A DNA stretch of 64,000 nt from Deinococcus deserti VCD115 (GCF_000020685.1 NC_012526.1:1838001-1902000); one strand, 5' to 3'; numbered from the stretch's first letter, positions 53,006-62,333 are shown. Program-made: numbers and translations. Notes: generated by a model not told the origin, from the letters alone.

Positions 53006-55555
53006 ATGCGAGCAGCGCAGAGTGTATTGAAAGGAACCGGGTCGGGGTCGCTGCCGCCGATGCTGGATCAATATGTGCGCATGCGGGACGAAGTTGCCCA
53101 GCAGTTGCCTCATGCCATCTTGCTGTTTCAGGTCGGGGACTTTTACGAGACATTCGGTGAGGATGCCGAACGGACCGCCCGTCTATTGAGTCTGGCCCTG
53201 ACCCACAAGACCAGTAAGGACTTCAGCACCCCCATGGCCGGCATTCCGGTGCGCGCGCTGGACCAGAACGTGGAAAAGCTCCTTGCGGCTGGCGTCTGTG
53301 TGGCGGTGGCCGATCAGATGGAAGAAGCCGGAACGGGGCTGGTGGACCGCAAGGTCACGCAGCTCCTGACCCCCGGTACCGTGACCGAGGAACGGCACCT
53401 GGGCGCTGACGAGAACTATCTGGCGGCAGTGGCCACGGGCGATGGCTACGCGCTGGCCCTGCTGGACGTCAGCACCGGAGATTTCCGGGCGGCGGCGTTT
53501 CATACCCGGGTGGCCCTGTATGACGAACTGGGCCGCCACCGTGCCCGAGAGGTGCTGCTGGCACCGGAGCTGGCCGGGAATCCGGCGTTGCTTTCGGACT
53601 TTCAGGGACGCTTTCCGGTGATGCTCTCGCCGGCCAATTTTGCCGAGGACGCCAGCCGGGCAGAGCTGCACAGGACCCTGGGCGAGGTGCCCGGGTCACT
53701 GAACTCGGCGGCCCTGGTCCGGGCCTGCGGGGCCATTCTGGGCTACGCGCGCATGGCCCAGCAGGGCCAGCTGGCCATGGTCCGGCGGGTGGTGCGCTTT
53801 GAACCTGGCGCTCACATGCGTCTGCCTGAAGCTGCGGTGCGGGCGCTTGAGCTGTTCCAGGCGCAGTCGCCACAGGGCGTGACCCTGATGGACGTGCTGT
53901 GCCAGACGCGGACGGCGGGCGGAAGAAGGCGGCTGCGCGCCTGGCTGCGAGCGCCGCTGCTGGATGAGTTGAGCATCCAGGCCCGGCTCGACAGCGTCCA
54001 GGCCCTGACCCGTGCGCCGGATCTGCGCGGCAGCGTGCGCTCGCTGCTCTACCGTGCCCACGACCTCGAACGCCTGGCGGCCCGGGTCGCGACCCGGCGC
54101 GCGTCTCCCAGGGAGGTAGCGTCCCTGGCGCGCACACTGGATCTGCTGCCCGACGCCGTGACACTGCTGGCTGGACAGGACGGACTGCTCGCGGGAGTAC
54201 ACACCCGGCTCTCGTCCCTGCCGGATGTGGTCACGCGCATCCGGGCCGCGATGGTGGACGACCCACCGCTGCGGCTTGGGGATGGAGGGCTGATCCGCGA
54301 CGGCTTTCACGCCGAACTCGACGAGCTGCGTGCCGGAGCCCTGGCCCACCGCGAGTGGCTGGCGCAGCTGGAGATCACGGAGCGGGAGCGCACCGGAATT
54401 TCCAGTCTGAAGGTCGGCTTCAACAATGTTTTTGGCTATTACCTGGAAGTCACCGGGCCTCACCTGAGCAAGGTGCCGCCGGATTACCGTCAGGTGGCGA
54501 CCCTCAAGGACCGGGCGCGTTTTACCCGTCCGGACCTGCGCGAGCGCGAGCGCGAAATTGCCCGGCTGGAGGCAGCGGCCAGCCGCCTGGAAATAGAGGT
54601 CTTTACGGAGTTGCGCGACGCCCTGTCGGCCCACGCTGAGGCGCTGAGTGAAGCTGCTGGTGCACTGGCCGAGCTGGACGTGCTCTCGGCCCTGGCAGAA
54701 CTGGCGGTAGAAAGCGGCTGGACCCGGCCCCGGACCACGGACGGCGAGACCCGGCTGGTGCAGGCGCGCCACCCGGTCGTGGAGCGGTCGGCAGGCGGGC
54801 GTTTTGTGCCCAACGACGCGCAGCTGGGCACAGGTCGCCATACCCTGCTGCTGACCGGGCCGAATATGGCCGGTAAGAGTACGTATCTGCGGACGGTGGC
54901 CCTGTGCGCGCTGCTGCACCAGATCGGATCCTTCGTGCCCGCAGACCGCGCAGAGCTGCCCGTATATGACGCGATTCACACCCGCATCGGCGCCTCTGAC
55001 GATCTGGCCGGCGGCCGCAGCACCTTTATGGTCGAAATGAGCGAGCTGGCCGCCATCCTGCACGGCGCCACCCACCGCAGTCTGGTCATCCTGGATGAAG
55101 TGGGCCGGGGAACCAGCACCCTCGACGGGCTGGCCATCGCGCACGCCGCGCTTGAACACCTACATGCCACCCGCGCCCACACGCTGTTTGCCACCCATTA
55201 TTTCGAACTGACACGCCTGGAAGCTGACTTTCCGGGACTGGTCAACCTGCACGTGGCCGCCGAGGAAGATGCGGCGGGCTCGGGGGGGCTGACCTTCTAC
55301 CATCAGGTGGTGCCTGGAGCGGCCCGGCAGAGTTACGGTGTTGAAGTCGCACGTCTGGCGGGGCTTCCCGCCCCGGTCACCCACCGGGCGGCTCAGCTGC
55401 TGACCTCATTGAACGCCCAGGGCGACGACCGCCGGCTGATCCGCGAACTCGCAGCCCTGGACCTCAGCCGCCTGACGCCGATGCAGGCGCTGGAGGTCCT
55501 GCACAGCTGGCAGAGGGCCGCGACAACAGGCGTCCCGGAAACCGTCGAGGGCTAG
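53006..55555 (+). CDS. mutS: DNA mismatch repair protein MutS
   Basis: Mismatch-recognition ATPase, 849 residues. The mismatch-reading Phe-x-Glu is Phe46-Tyr47-Glu48 in VGDFYETFGEDA, which marks MutS1. A connector, lever and clamp follow. The ABC ATPase has TGPNMAGKSTYLRT near residue 617, the Walker B DEVGRGTSTLDG and the signature GGRSTFMVEMSE. The C-terminus keeps a helix-turn-helix but only a short tail beyond it. mutL lies 7 kb downstream on the same strand but not in the same operon. The start is fixed by the adjacent -10. Confidence 0.97.
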   Translation: MRAAQSVLKGTGSGSLPPMLDQYVRMRDEVAQQLPHAILLFQVGDFYETFGEDAERTARLLSLALTHKTSKDFSTPMAGIPVRALDQNVEKLLAAGVCVAVADQMEEAGTGLVDRKVTQLLTPGTVTEERHLGADENYLAAVATGDGYALALLDVSTGDFRAAAFHTRVALYDELGRHRAREVLLAPELAGNPALLSDFQGRFPVMLSPANFAEDASRAELHRTLGEVPGSLNSAALVRACGAILGYARMAQQGQLAMVRRVVRFEPGAHMRLPEAAVRALELFQAQSPQGVTLMDVLCQTRTAGGRRRLRAWLRAPLLDELSIQARLDSVQALTRAPDLRGSVRSLLYRAHDLERLAARVATRRASPREVASLARTLDLLPDAVTLLAGQDGLLAGVHTRLSSLPDVVTRIRAAMVDDPPLRLGDGGLIRDGFHAELDELRAGALAHREWLAQLEITERERTGISSLKVGFNNVFGYYLEVTGPHLSKVPPDYRQVATLKDRARFTRPDLREREREIARLEAAASRLEIEVFTELRDALSAHAEALSEAAGALAELDVLSALAELAVESGWTRPRTTDGETRLVQARHPVVERSAGGRFVPNDAQLGTGRHTLLLTGPNMAGKSTYLRTVALCALLHQIGSFVPADRAELPVYDAIHTRIGASDDLAGGRSTFMVEMSELAAILHGATHRSLVILDEVGRGTSTLDGLAIAHAALEHLHATRAHTLFATHYFELTRLEADFPGLVNLHVAAEEDAAGSGGLTFYHQVVPGAARQSYGVEVARLAGLPAPVTHRAAQLLTSLNAQGDDRRLIRELAALDLSRLTPMQALEVLHSWQRAATTGVPETVEG

Positions 55556-55609
55556 CGTAGAGCGCCTGCGCTGCCCTGAGGCCAGCTCCTGCGCGTGACG
55601 CGCACCGGT

Positions 55610-56017
55610 CTAAGTATCCACCGGCTGAAATACAAGTGTCGGCGCACAGTAGTCGTGTCTGGCGGCAATCCAGACGCGGTAGAGTCCAGGCTCATCCAGC
55701 GCTACGGTTATGGAGTCAAGAGTTCCGGGGGCCATCTGGGAATAGATATTTTCGCCCTGCTCCGCACGATGTTTGCGCAGTTCAACCTTCAGGTCGCAGT
55801 CACTGTACCGGTCAAATTCCATATCGTCCGGATAGGAAACGAGCATCAGATAGTCCTTGCTTGCCAGGCGCATAGGCACGTTTTCGCCCAGTACTGAATT
55901 CAGGACGACAGAGGGAACGCTGGTGTAATTGTTGGCCGTGGGCGTGAGGGTCCCGGCAGGATCTCTCTTCTGGCACGCAATGAGAACCAGGAGACAGGCC
56001 AGGGCAGCACGCTTCAT
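55610..56017 (-). CDS. Small lipoprotein, unknown function
   Basis: A 135-residue protein. LACLLVLIACQKRD is a clear lipobox (Cys near residue 15). The mature part reads as a beta-sandwich with acidic strands (YLMLVSYPDDMEFDRYSDCDLKVELRKHRAE, DEPGLYRVWIAARHDYCAPTLVFQP) and contains two Cys that could pair. TAAGCT lies 7 nt before the ATG. Family not recognised. Confidence 0.75.
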   Translation of the reverse strand: MKRAALACLLVLIACQKRDPAGTLTPTANNYTSVPSVVLNSVLGENVPMRLASKDYLMLVSYPDDMEFDRYSDCDLKVELRKHRAEQGENIYSQMAPGTLDSITVALDEPGLYRVWIAARHDYCAPTLVFQPVDT

Positions 56018-56024
56018 CCAGATC

Positions 56025-56030
56025 AGCTTA
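56025..56030 (-). promoter_or_regulatory. Leaderless -10 element TAAGCT for the 55610 gene
   Basis: TAAGCT on the minus strand, 7 nt before the ATG at 56017. Confidence 0.55.
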
Positions 56031-56249
56031 ACGGGTCACAGATTGTGGGCAGCAGGTGCGCTACAGCAGCGCAGAGCAGGCAACTATGGCTCAACCCCCC
56101 TGCCCCGCCTGCTCCGTGAGTCCATCCGCCACCATCTTCTTTCCTGCCTGCAAAACCTGCCCCGACCATCCAGGCTCCAGAGAAGAAAGCCAGGCCGCTC
56201 TTCAATGTGCAATAAAGTGCGCCAGGAAAAATCCTTCCACAGCCGGTGC

Positions 56250-56255
56250 TAAGGT
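56250..56255 (+). promoter_or_regulatory. -10 element TAAGGT before a short ORF leading to the DUF2254 gene
   Basis: TAAGGT ends 7 nt before an ATG at 56263, the same geometry as the leaderless genes. Confidence 0.4.
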
Positions 56256-56262
56256 GGCTGGC

Positions 56263-56424
56263 ATGCCGGCCAGCAGACCGACCTTGACACTCGCTGCAGG
56301 GCTATGGCTGGCCGATCTAGGCGAGCCGCCTGTGAAACAGTTCAGATGGACGACATTTCAGGGCCAGAACCGCTCCAGCGGAAGTGGCGGGCAGATGAGG
56401 CACAGGCCGGTGGCAGAAAGCTGA
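56263..56424 (+). CDS. Possible 53-codon leader ORF overlapping the DUF2254 start
   Basis: ORF MPASRPTLTLAAGLWLADLG and onward, whose TGA shares its A with the ATG of the DUF2254 gene (TGATG). A leaderless-type -10 precedes it and there is no other ribosome site for the downstream gene. The peptide shows no family. It could serve mainly to load ribosomes onto the downstream ATG by termination-reinitiation. Low certainty. Confidence 0.35.
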   Translation: MPASRPTLTLAAGLWLADLGEPPVKQFRWTTFQGQNRSSGSGGQMRHRPVAES

Positions 56425-57767
56425 TGCGATTACGTGTCTATTCGCGCTTGGGAACCCGGCTGAGAGACATGCTGCACAGCCTGTGGTTTCTGCCCAGCCT
56501 GATGGTCGTCCTTGCAGTGCTGCTGGCTGTCCTGACCATCCGGATAGACGGGATGCTGCGCCACTCTGGTCCGCCCCGGCTTCTCCTGTTTCCCGGAGGC
56601 GTGGAAGGCGCCCGGTCCCTGCTGGGAGGCATCGCGTCCTCCTTATTCGGTGTTGCAGGTACAGTTTTTACCATTACGATCACCGCGCTGAGCATTGCTT
56701 CGGCCCAGATGGGTCCGCGGCTGATGGAGAGCTTTACACGTGACTGGCGCAACAGCGTCTCTCTGGGAACGTTCCTGGGAACCGTCGCCTATACGTTCAC
56801 GATCCTACGGTCGGTTCCCAGCGACAGCAGCCAGACTGATTTCATCCCACATCTAGGCGTATATCTGGCGCTGCTGTTCACGTTTATAAGCGTCATCGTG
56901 CTGATCTACTTTATTCATCACGTGGCCACGAGCATCAACGTGGGATACGTCATAAGCTCGGTCCACGATGACCTGTGCCGGACGCTGCTTACCCAGACGG
57001 TCCAGGGACAGCGCCACGACCAGCCGCACCTGCTTCCGCCAGAATGGAAGGAGCAGGATATTGTGTATGCGCCACGCAGCGGGTACCTTCAGAGTGTTGA
57101 CACCGATGCACTGGTGCATCTGGCGGTAAGCCACGGCGTGACCGTCTGCCTTCTGGTTAGGGCGGGCGACTTCATCATGAAAGACGTTCCGGTCGCCTGG
57201 GTGACCCCGCAGGCGTGTAAGGGCATTCCGCGCACATTGACCATCGGGAAGACTCGCACGACCAACCAGGATATCGAGTATGCCGCCCGGAAACTCGTGG
57301 AGGTGGCTTCCCGGGCCCTGTCGCCAGCGATGAATGATCCGTATACAGCCATGACCGTCCTGGATCACCTGGGTGACGCCCTGGTGTCCCTTCAGAACCG
57401 TGGCCTGATTAATGGACAGTTCGAGAGAGAAGGCCAGGTACGGTTGATCATGCCGCAGCCTGAATTCTCCGGGCTGGTGGAAACCATGTTCAACATGATC
57501 CGGCAGTACGGCAGGACCCATCCGTCCGTCATGATCCGCATGCTCGAGGTTCTTACACGCTCAGCGGCAGCGCTCGTGGATCCGGACCGGCGGAGCGTAT
57601 TGCAGACCCATGCCGACCTCGTCTACAAAGAAGCTCTTGAACACACTGAAGCTCAGCATGACCGTGACGCCCTGGAGCGGCGATACCAGCGTTTCGTCAG
57701 TGTTTGCAACGACGCGCGAAGATTACTGGACCCGGGTCGGCCACTCCCTGTTCAGATTCACGAGTGA
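56424..57767 (+). CDS. DUF2254 predicted membrane protein
   Basis: A 447-residue protein from MRLRVYSRLGTRLRDMLHSLWFLPSLM. Membrane segments are at about residues 22-42, 68-95, 115-130 and 150-180. The large soluble C-terminal part contains GYLQSVDTDALVHLAVSHGV, LTIGKTRTTNQDIEYAARKLVEVASRALSPAMNDPYTAMTVLDHL and a helical tail. These are hallmark DUF2254 blocks, including the SPAMNDP motif. Function unknown in the family. The ATG at 56424 is the homology-based start, and an in-frame ATG at 56346 exists but lacks start signals. Confidence 0.88.
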   Translation: MRLRVYSRLGTRLRDMLHSLWFLPSLMVVLAVLLAVLTIRIDGMLRHSGPPRLLLFPGGVEGARSLLGGIASSLFGVAGTVFTITITALSIASAQMGPRLMESFTRDWRNSVSLGTFLGTVAYTFTILRSVPSDSSQTDFIPHLGVYLALLFTFISVIVLIYFIHHVATSINVGYVISSVHDDLCRTLLTQTVQGQRHDQPHLLPPEWKEQDIVYAPRSGYLQSVDTDALVHLAVSHGVTVCLLVRAGDFIMKDVPVAWVTPQACKGIPRTLTIGKTRTTNQDIEYAARKLVEVASRALSPAMNDPYTAMTVLDHLGDALVSLQNRGLINGQFEREGQVRLIMPQPEFSGLVETMFNMIRQYGRTHPSVMIRMLEVLTRSAAALVDPDRRSVLQTHADLVYKEALEHTEAQHDRDALERRYQRFVSVCNDARRLLDPGRPLPVQIHE

Positions 57768-57888
57768 CCGCCCTCGCGTCAGCTTCAGATGCCTGGAGCT
57801 CCTCTACCGCCACAGCCCACGCCTGACGTTCCAGGTTTCCAAGGTCCTATGAAGTCCGTGGAGTGCGCCTGATGTGCTGAAGCTGTCT

Positions 57889-58968
57889 TTACGTGGACGG
57901 ACGCAGCAAGTCTGGTCCAAGCTCAGCCAGCCGCACCTTGCCGCACAGGGCCATGGCCAGCTGCAGTTCCTCGCGCAGCAGTTCCAGGGTATGCCGCACT
58001 CCGGCTTCGCCCGCCAGGGCCAGCCCGTAGAGTGGCGCGCGGCCCAGGAATACCGCGCGGGCACCCAGAGCCACGGCCTTCAGCACATCGGTTCCACGGG
58101 TAATGCCGCCGTCCAGGTAGATCTCAGCCCTGCCCTGGACCGCCTGCACGATCTCGGGCAGGACTTCCAGCGGGGTGACGGCGGTGTCGAGCTGCCGGCC
58201 ACCGTGATTGCTGACCCAGACATGCCCGCCGGACTCCACGGTCAGGGCCGCGTCCTCGGCGGTGTGAATACCTTTAAGTACGATCGGGAGCCGCGTCACC
58301 GAGCGCAACCACTCCAGATCCCGCCAGTTCATGCTGGGATCAAACAGGGTGTTGAGGTAATTCAGGTCATCAAGGTGCTCGGTGCCGGGTTGTCGCCTCC
58401 CCACGTTGGGCAGGCTCATGCCTTCAGGCAGGTGCAGCGGTGAGCGCAGCATTACCTCACGCCGGCCGAGAAATGGGGTGTCTACCGTCAGCACCAGGGC
58501 GCGGGCTCCAGCGGCTTCGGCGCGCTGCACCAGGTCACGGCTGACCTCGCGGTCACGGTAAAGGTACAGCTGGAACCACATGCGGCCTGCCGCTGCCTGG
58601 GCCACATCCTCGATGGGTTTATGACTCATGGTGCTGAGGGTGGCAAGGCTGCCGGCAGCGGCGGCAGCAGTGGCCGTGGCGACCTCGGCTTCCGGATGCA
58701 CCAGGCCGTGCATGGCGCACGGGGCAATCCCAACCGGAAAGCTCAGCGGCAGGCCAAGGACCTCGGTGCTCAGGTCTATGTGGGAAACGTCCACCAGAAC
58801 ACGCGGGCGCAGCTTTACGCGGGAAAAGCTGGCACGGTTGGCGCGCAGGGTATGTTCGTCGTTGGCGCCGCTGGCGTAATAGTTCAAAGCGTCGGGCGGC
58901 ATGATCTGCTGCGCGGCAGTTTCCATGTCGGTCAGGTTGAGCAGCTGGGGCAGGTCCAGGGCAGTCAT
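57889..58968 (-). CDS. FMN-dependent alpha-hydroxy acid oxidase/dehydrogenase
   Basis: A 359-residue TIM-barrel flavoprotein of the lactate/glycolate oxidase (LldD) family. NYYASGANDEHTLRANRASF, PVGIAPCAMHGLVHPEAE, WFQLYLYRDREVSRDLV and the active-site VSNHGGRQLDTA (catalytic His near 255) are present, followed by YLDGGITRGTDVLKAVALGA for the FMN phosphate. No TM insertion is seen, so it is probably soluble and oxidase-like. AGGAGG ribosome site. Oxidises L-lactate, glycolate or similar. A second, FAD-type hydroxyacid enzyme is encoded at 61 kb. Confidence 0.93.
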   Translation of the reverse strand: MTALDLPQLLNLTDMETAAQQIMPPDALNYYASGANDEHTLRANRASFSRVKLRPRVLVDVSHIDLSTEVLGLPLSFPVGIAPCAMHGLVHPEAEVATATAAAAAGSLATLSTMSHKPIEDVAQAAAGRMWFQLYLYRDREVSRDLVQRAEAAGARALVLTVDTPFLGRREVMLRSPLHLPEGMSLPNVGRRQPGTEHLDDLNYLNTLFDPSMNWRDLEWLRSVTRLPIVLKGIHTAEDAALTVESGGHVWVSNHGGRQLDTAVTPLEVLPEIVQAVQGRAEIYLDGGITRGTDVLKAVALGARAVFLGRAPLYGLALAGEAGVRHTLELLREELQLAMALCGKVRLAELGPDLLRPST

Positions 58969-59353
58969 CGGGCCTCCTGTCGAGGGGAACGGGGGTTACA
59001 GTGCACCGCATGCTGGCATATCCAGCCAGCCACGGCGGTATGGAGCAGCATTCTGGACCCCGGCGCGGGTCAGTTCAGCAGCAGGAATCCGACGTGTTCT
59101 CAGGAAGGCGGCCGCGGTTTCATGCAGGCGCTCATCTGACTGCCGCGCGTTCATCCATGCTCACACCGGAACGGCAGGGCCGCAAAAGCCGGCAGGAGTG
59201 TCCACCTACAGGCCACAGCTTTATTAAGGAGACCCGGCCATGCCGTCTCCAGGCGCAAATACTAGAGTTGCCTGCGTTGTAACGGACTTGCATGAAGTTT
59301 GTATCTAAAATGAAAAAAACGTCCTACCACCGCCTCATTCAAAGGACCCCTTC
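58969..59353. other. Intergenic region with a possible leaderless short ORF
   Basis: About 385 bp. TACAGT at 58997-59002 ends 7 nt before an ATG at 59010 opening a 90-codon frame (MLAYPASHGGMEQHSG and onward, to 59282) of Arg/Gln/Pro/Ser-rich sequence without family resemblance. TAAAAT near 59314 and AAAGGA near 59340 belong to the next gene. Confidence 0.4.
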
Positions 59354-60208
59354 ATGTCACTTACCGTCGAAAAAAGTATCAGGCTTCCTCTTCTCCTTCT
59401 GGTGATTCTGCTGAGCAGCTGTGCTTTTGTCGCAGGCGCCGTTCTGGGCTGGCCTCTGGGGCTTGGTCTGCTGGTGGCAGTAGGGGCCGGCGCTCTGCTG
59501 TCGCCCAGCTGGAGCCTGGCTCTGGGACTGGTTCTGGGAATCGTGACAGCCGCAGCCTGGCAAAGTGGCACTCTGCAGGTCTCTGAAGCCGCTGCCCCAG
59601 GCCTGAACTGGCTGTGGCTGGTCGGCGCGGCGGTGCTGCCCCGCCTGAGCAGTGAAGTGGCGTATCAGGCCCGCACTGCCCAATCCATGATCAACCAGCA
59701 GGCCCAGCTTCTCACCCAGCAGACCGAACTTCATGCAGTCACCGATCTGCCCGGTGCAGGCCTGGCACAGATGTTCGTCGGCGTGCTGCAGGCTGAATAT
59801 CAGCGCTCAGGGGGCCAGGGAGCTGCTATGGCCGTGAGAATCACCGACCTGCCGGTTGCCCGGCAGCTGTACGGCTCGGATGAAGTGGCAACCACCCTCC
59901 GCCGGGCGCGTGACGCGGTACGCGGCGAGCTCCGCGCCAGCGACTGGCTGTTCCAGCTGACCGACGAACTGTTTCTGGTCATCGCCAACGTTGGGCAGGA
60001 GCCCGATGGACACATTTCCATGGCCCGCAGGGTGGCGGCGAAGGTCAACCGCGTGCACCGCATCACCATGCAGACACAGGTCATGGTTCTCCCCAATAAC
60101 ATGGCATTCCCGGCCATGCTGGACCACCTGCTGAGCAAGACGCCCTTCATCCCCCCAGCCGACGAGCCTGTGCAGGTCACCATGACAACGCCGGTATCAG
60201 AACCCTGA
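59354..60208 (+). CDS. Membrane protein with degenerate GGDEF domain
   Basis: A 284-residue protein. Three to four N-terminal membrane helices (about residues 10-30, 33-50, 53-72 and 82-98) are followed by a short linker helix. A domain at about residues 125-260 has a GGDEF-like outline: HAVTDLPGAGL (compare HDxLTGLPNR), AVRITDLPVARQLYGSDEVATTLRRARDAVRGELRASDWLFQL and TDELFLVIANV. The signature is TDELF in place of GGDEF, so diguanylate cyclase activity is unlikely. It may bind nucleotide or act as a scaffold. Assignment is by pattern only. Confidence 0.65.
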   Translation: MSLTVEKSIRLPLLLLVILLSSCAFVAGAVLGWPLGLGLLVAVGAGALLSPSWSLALGLVLGIVTAAAWQSGTLQVSEAAAPGLNWLWLVGAAVLPRLSSEVAYQARTAQSMINQQAQLLTQQTELHAVTDLPGAGLAQMFVGVLQAEYQRSGGQGAAMAVRITDLPVARQLYGSDEVATTLRRARDAVRGELRASDWLFQLTDELFLVIANVGQEPDGHISMARRVAAKVNRVHRITMQTQVMVLPNNMAFPAMLDHLLSKTPFIPPADEPVQVTMTTPVSEP

Positions 60209-60294
60209 TTCCTGATCTTGAGTTGAGCACTTTTTAGATTTGCCCAATCTCGGGTTGTGTTGCCAGGAAACAGGTGAGCAGACAATCCTTTTCA

Positions 60295-60333
60295 CAGAGC
60301 CGCCAGGGATGGTTTCCTGGCGGCTCTGGTTTT
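60295..60333 (+). terminator. Terminator after the GGDEF-like gene
   Basis: Perfect 13-bp stem (CAGAGCCGCCAGG and complement), 8-nt loop, followed by GTTTT. About 90 bp past the stop and just before the thioredoxin-fold gene. Confidence 0.88.
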
Positions 60334-60358
60334 CCATCTCTCTTCTGAACGCCAAGAC

Positions 60359-60829
60359 ATGTTTTGGAACCTTCAAGGCATACTGCACCGTATCCAAAAC
60401 CAGATGCCTGTGCATATCAGACTTCCCCGGTTCCTGCGACCCCTGATGGATAAGCTTGTTGCCTCAAGTGGCCCACGACCAGGCGAAATCATTCACCCTC
60501 CCGCCGCACTGAATCTGAAGCGACGTACGCTGCTCTATTTCAAAGCCGAAGCATGTATCGGGTGTGATCAGATGGACCGTTATATTGCGCGGCTTGCAGC
60601 CACGGGTGGGGTTGACCTGCGGGTTATTGACGCCCGCCGGGGAGACCTCCCCGAGCATGCCTATGGCGATCAGTTGTTGCTGGACAGTCGGGGAGAACTG
60701 TGGAAACAGTACCGCGTCCGCGCGTTTCCCACGCTGGTGCTGACCAGTGCAGCGGGAGACGTGGAGTCCACGCTGGTGGGAAACCCAGAAAATGAGGCTC
60801 AGGTCAGGAGCCAGCTGGGCCTGAGCTGA
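60359..60829 (+). CDS. Thioredoxin-fold protein with CIGC motif
   Basis: About 156 residues from the first ATG. ATGs at 60404 and 60447 are alternatives. The latter two would remove a leading basic stretch (LHRIQNQMPVHIRLPRFLRP). The thioredoxin fold shows LLYFKAEACIGCDQMDRYIARLAA, with CxxC about 67 residues in from the first ATG, then VDLRVIDARRGD, the cis-Pro YRVRAFPTLVLTSAAGD and VGNPENEAQVRSQL. Cytoplasmic redox protein. Partner unknown. The start is unclear because no ribosome site stands out. Confidence 0.8.
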   Translation: MFWNLQGILHRIQNQMPVHIRLPRFLRPLMDKLVASSGPRPGEIIHPPAALNLKRRTLLYFKAEACIGCDQMDRYIARLAATGGVDLRVIDARRGDLPEHAYGDQLLLDSRGELWKQYRVRAFPTLVLTSAAGDVESTLVGNPENEAQVRSQLGLS

Positions 60830-60959
60830 CGGCAGCAACTCACTTAGGGCCGATGAATGGCCGAGTCTTCCCGGGGAACGCTCCCATGATCAACAGTCTG
60901 ATGCCGCCGGCTTCCGCCTGGAGCCCAGGCCGGACACCACGGTGCGCCATCATGGACAC

Positions 60960-62333
60960 ATGACCCCTGAGGCTCTGTCCGCGCTACATGCCCGTTTCGG
61001 AGAGCAGCTCAGCACTGTCCCGGCTGTCCTGGATGCCCACGGCCGGGACGAGAGCGGCCTTGAACACGTGCGGCCCCACGCTGTCGTTTTTGCCCTGAGC
61101 GAGGCAGATGTGGTGGACGCCCTGGCCCTGGCCCGGACCCATCAGTTTGCGGTGGTGCCGTTTGCCGCTGGCAGCAGCCTGGAAGGCCAGCTGATCCCCC
61201 TTCGTGGCGGCCTGTCCCTGGATGTCAGCGGTATGAAGAAGGTGGTGGAAGTGCAGCCCGGCGGATTCCAGGCCACCGTCGAGCCGGGGGTCACCTATCC
61301 CGAACTCAACAGGCTGGTGCGGGCGCAGGGGCTGTTCTTCCCGGTAGACCCGGGCGCCGAGGCCAGTCTGGGGGGCATGGCATCTACCAATGCCAGCGGC
61401 ACCGGAGCGGTCCGCTACGGCACCATGCGCGACAACGTGCTGGAGTTGCGGGTGGCCCTGATGGACGGGCGGGTCATCCGGGTCGGGAGCCGCGCGCGCA
61501 AGACCAGCGCAGGCTACGACCTCAAGCACCTGTTTATCGGGGCTGAGGGCACGCTGGGGATCATTACCCAGCTGACGGTCAGGCTCTGGCCGCTGCCGTC
61601 TCATGTGGTCGCCCTGCGCTGCCCGTTTCCGGATGTGGAGGCGGCTGCCGCCTGTGCGGTCAGCGTGATGGCGGCCGCCCTGCAACCCGAACGGCTGGAA
61701 CTGATGGACGCTGAGGGGCTGCGGGCCGTCAATGTGCACAAGGGCACGTCCTTTCCCGAGCGGCCTACCTTGTGGATCGAACTGGCCTCGCCCAGTGCGG
61801 CTGCACTGGAAGAAGCGCTGAGCCTGTGCCGGGAGTTGTGCCTGGATGCCGGGGCCCTGGAAGTCGGTATGGCGCGCACCGCTGCTGAACGCGCCGCCCT
61901 GTGGGAGGCCCGTCACCACGCCTTCTACGCACTCAAAGCGCTGTACCCCGACCACACCACCCTCAGCACCGACCTGTGCGTGCCGCTGCAACATCTGCCC
62001 GCGATCATCGCGTTTACCCGAGCCCAGGTGGACGCAGAGGGCCTGCACGCCAGCCTGCTGGGTCACGTGGGCGACGGCAACTTTCATGTGCTGTTCCATG
62101 CCCGGCCCGACGACACCACAGTCTGGGCCCGTATAGAAGCGGTCTATGACCGGATGATCGCGCAGACGCTGGCCCTGGGCGGCACCTGCAGCGGCGAGCA
62201 CGGGGTGGGGTTACACAAACGACGCTTCCTGGCGCAGGAACACGGCGAGGCCCTGGACCTGATGCGGGACCTCAAGATGCTGCTCGACCCACACGGGTTG
62301 CTTAATCCCGGCAAGATCCTGCCGGACTGCTGA
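60960..62333 (+). CDS. FAD-linked oxidase (GlcD / D-lactate dehydrogenase type)
   Basis: A 457-residue flavoenzyme of the VAO/PCMH family. The N-terminal FAD domain has VVPFAAGSSLEGQLIPLRGGLSLD, PGVTYPELNRLV and DPGAEASLGGMASTNASGTGAVRYGTM. The C-terminal cap has LLGHVGDGNFHVLF with metal His residues, and CSGEHGVGLHKRRFL. Closest to D-lactate dehydrogenase and GlcD. A lone gene with no glcE/glcF neighbours favours a D-lactate dehydrogenase-like enzyme. The ATG at 60960 is preferred over a GTG at 60942. Confidence 0.92.
   Translation: MTPEALSALHARFGEQLSTVPAVLDAHGRDESGLEHVRPHAVVFALSEADVVDALALARTHQFAVVPFAAGSSLEGQLIPLRGGLSLDVSGMKKVVEVQPGGFQATVEPGVTYPELNRLVRAQGLFFPVDPGAEASLGGMASTNASGTGAVRYGTMRDNVLELRVALMDGRVIRVGSRARKTSAGYDLKHLFIGAEGTLGIITQLTVRLWPLPSHVVALRCPFPDVEAAAACAVSVMAAALQPERLELMDAEGLRAVNVHKGTSFPERPTLWIELASPSAAALEEALSLCRELCLDAGALEVGMARTAAERAALWEARHHAFYALKALYPDHTTLSTDLCVPLQHLPAIIAFTRAQVDAEGLHASLLGHVGDGNFHVLFHARPDDTTVWARIEAVYDRMIAQTLALGGTCSGEHGVGLHKRRFLAQEHGEALDLMRDLKMLLDPHGLLNPGKILPDC

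Noticed and set aside
53696..55159. 487-codon minus-strand frame
   Set aside because: Antisense to mutS. Gln/Arg/His-rich, with no motif.
60984..62201. 405-codon minus-strand frame
   Set aside because: Antisense to the FAD-linked oxidase, with shadow composition.
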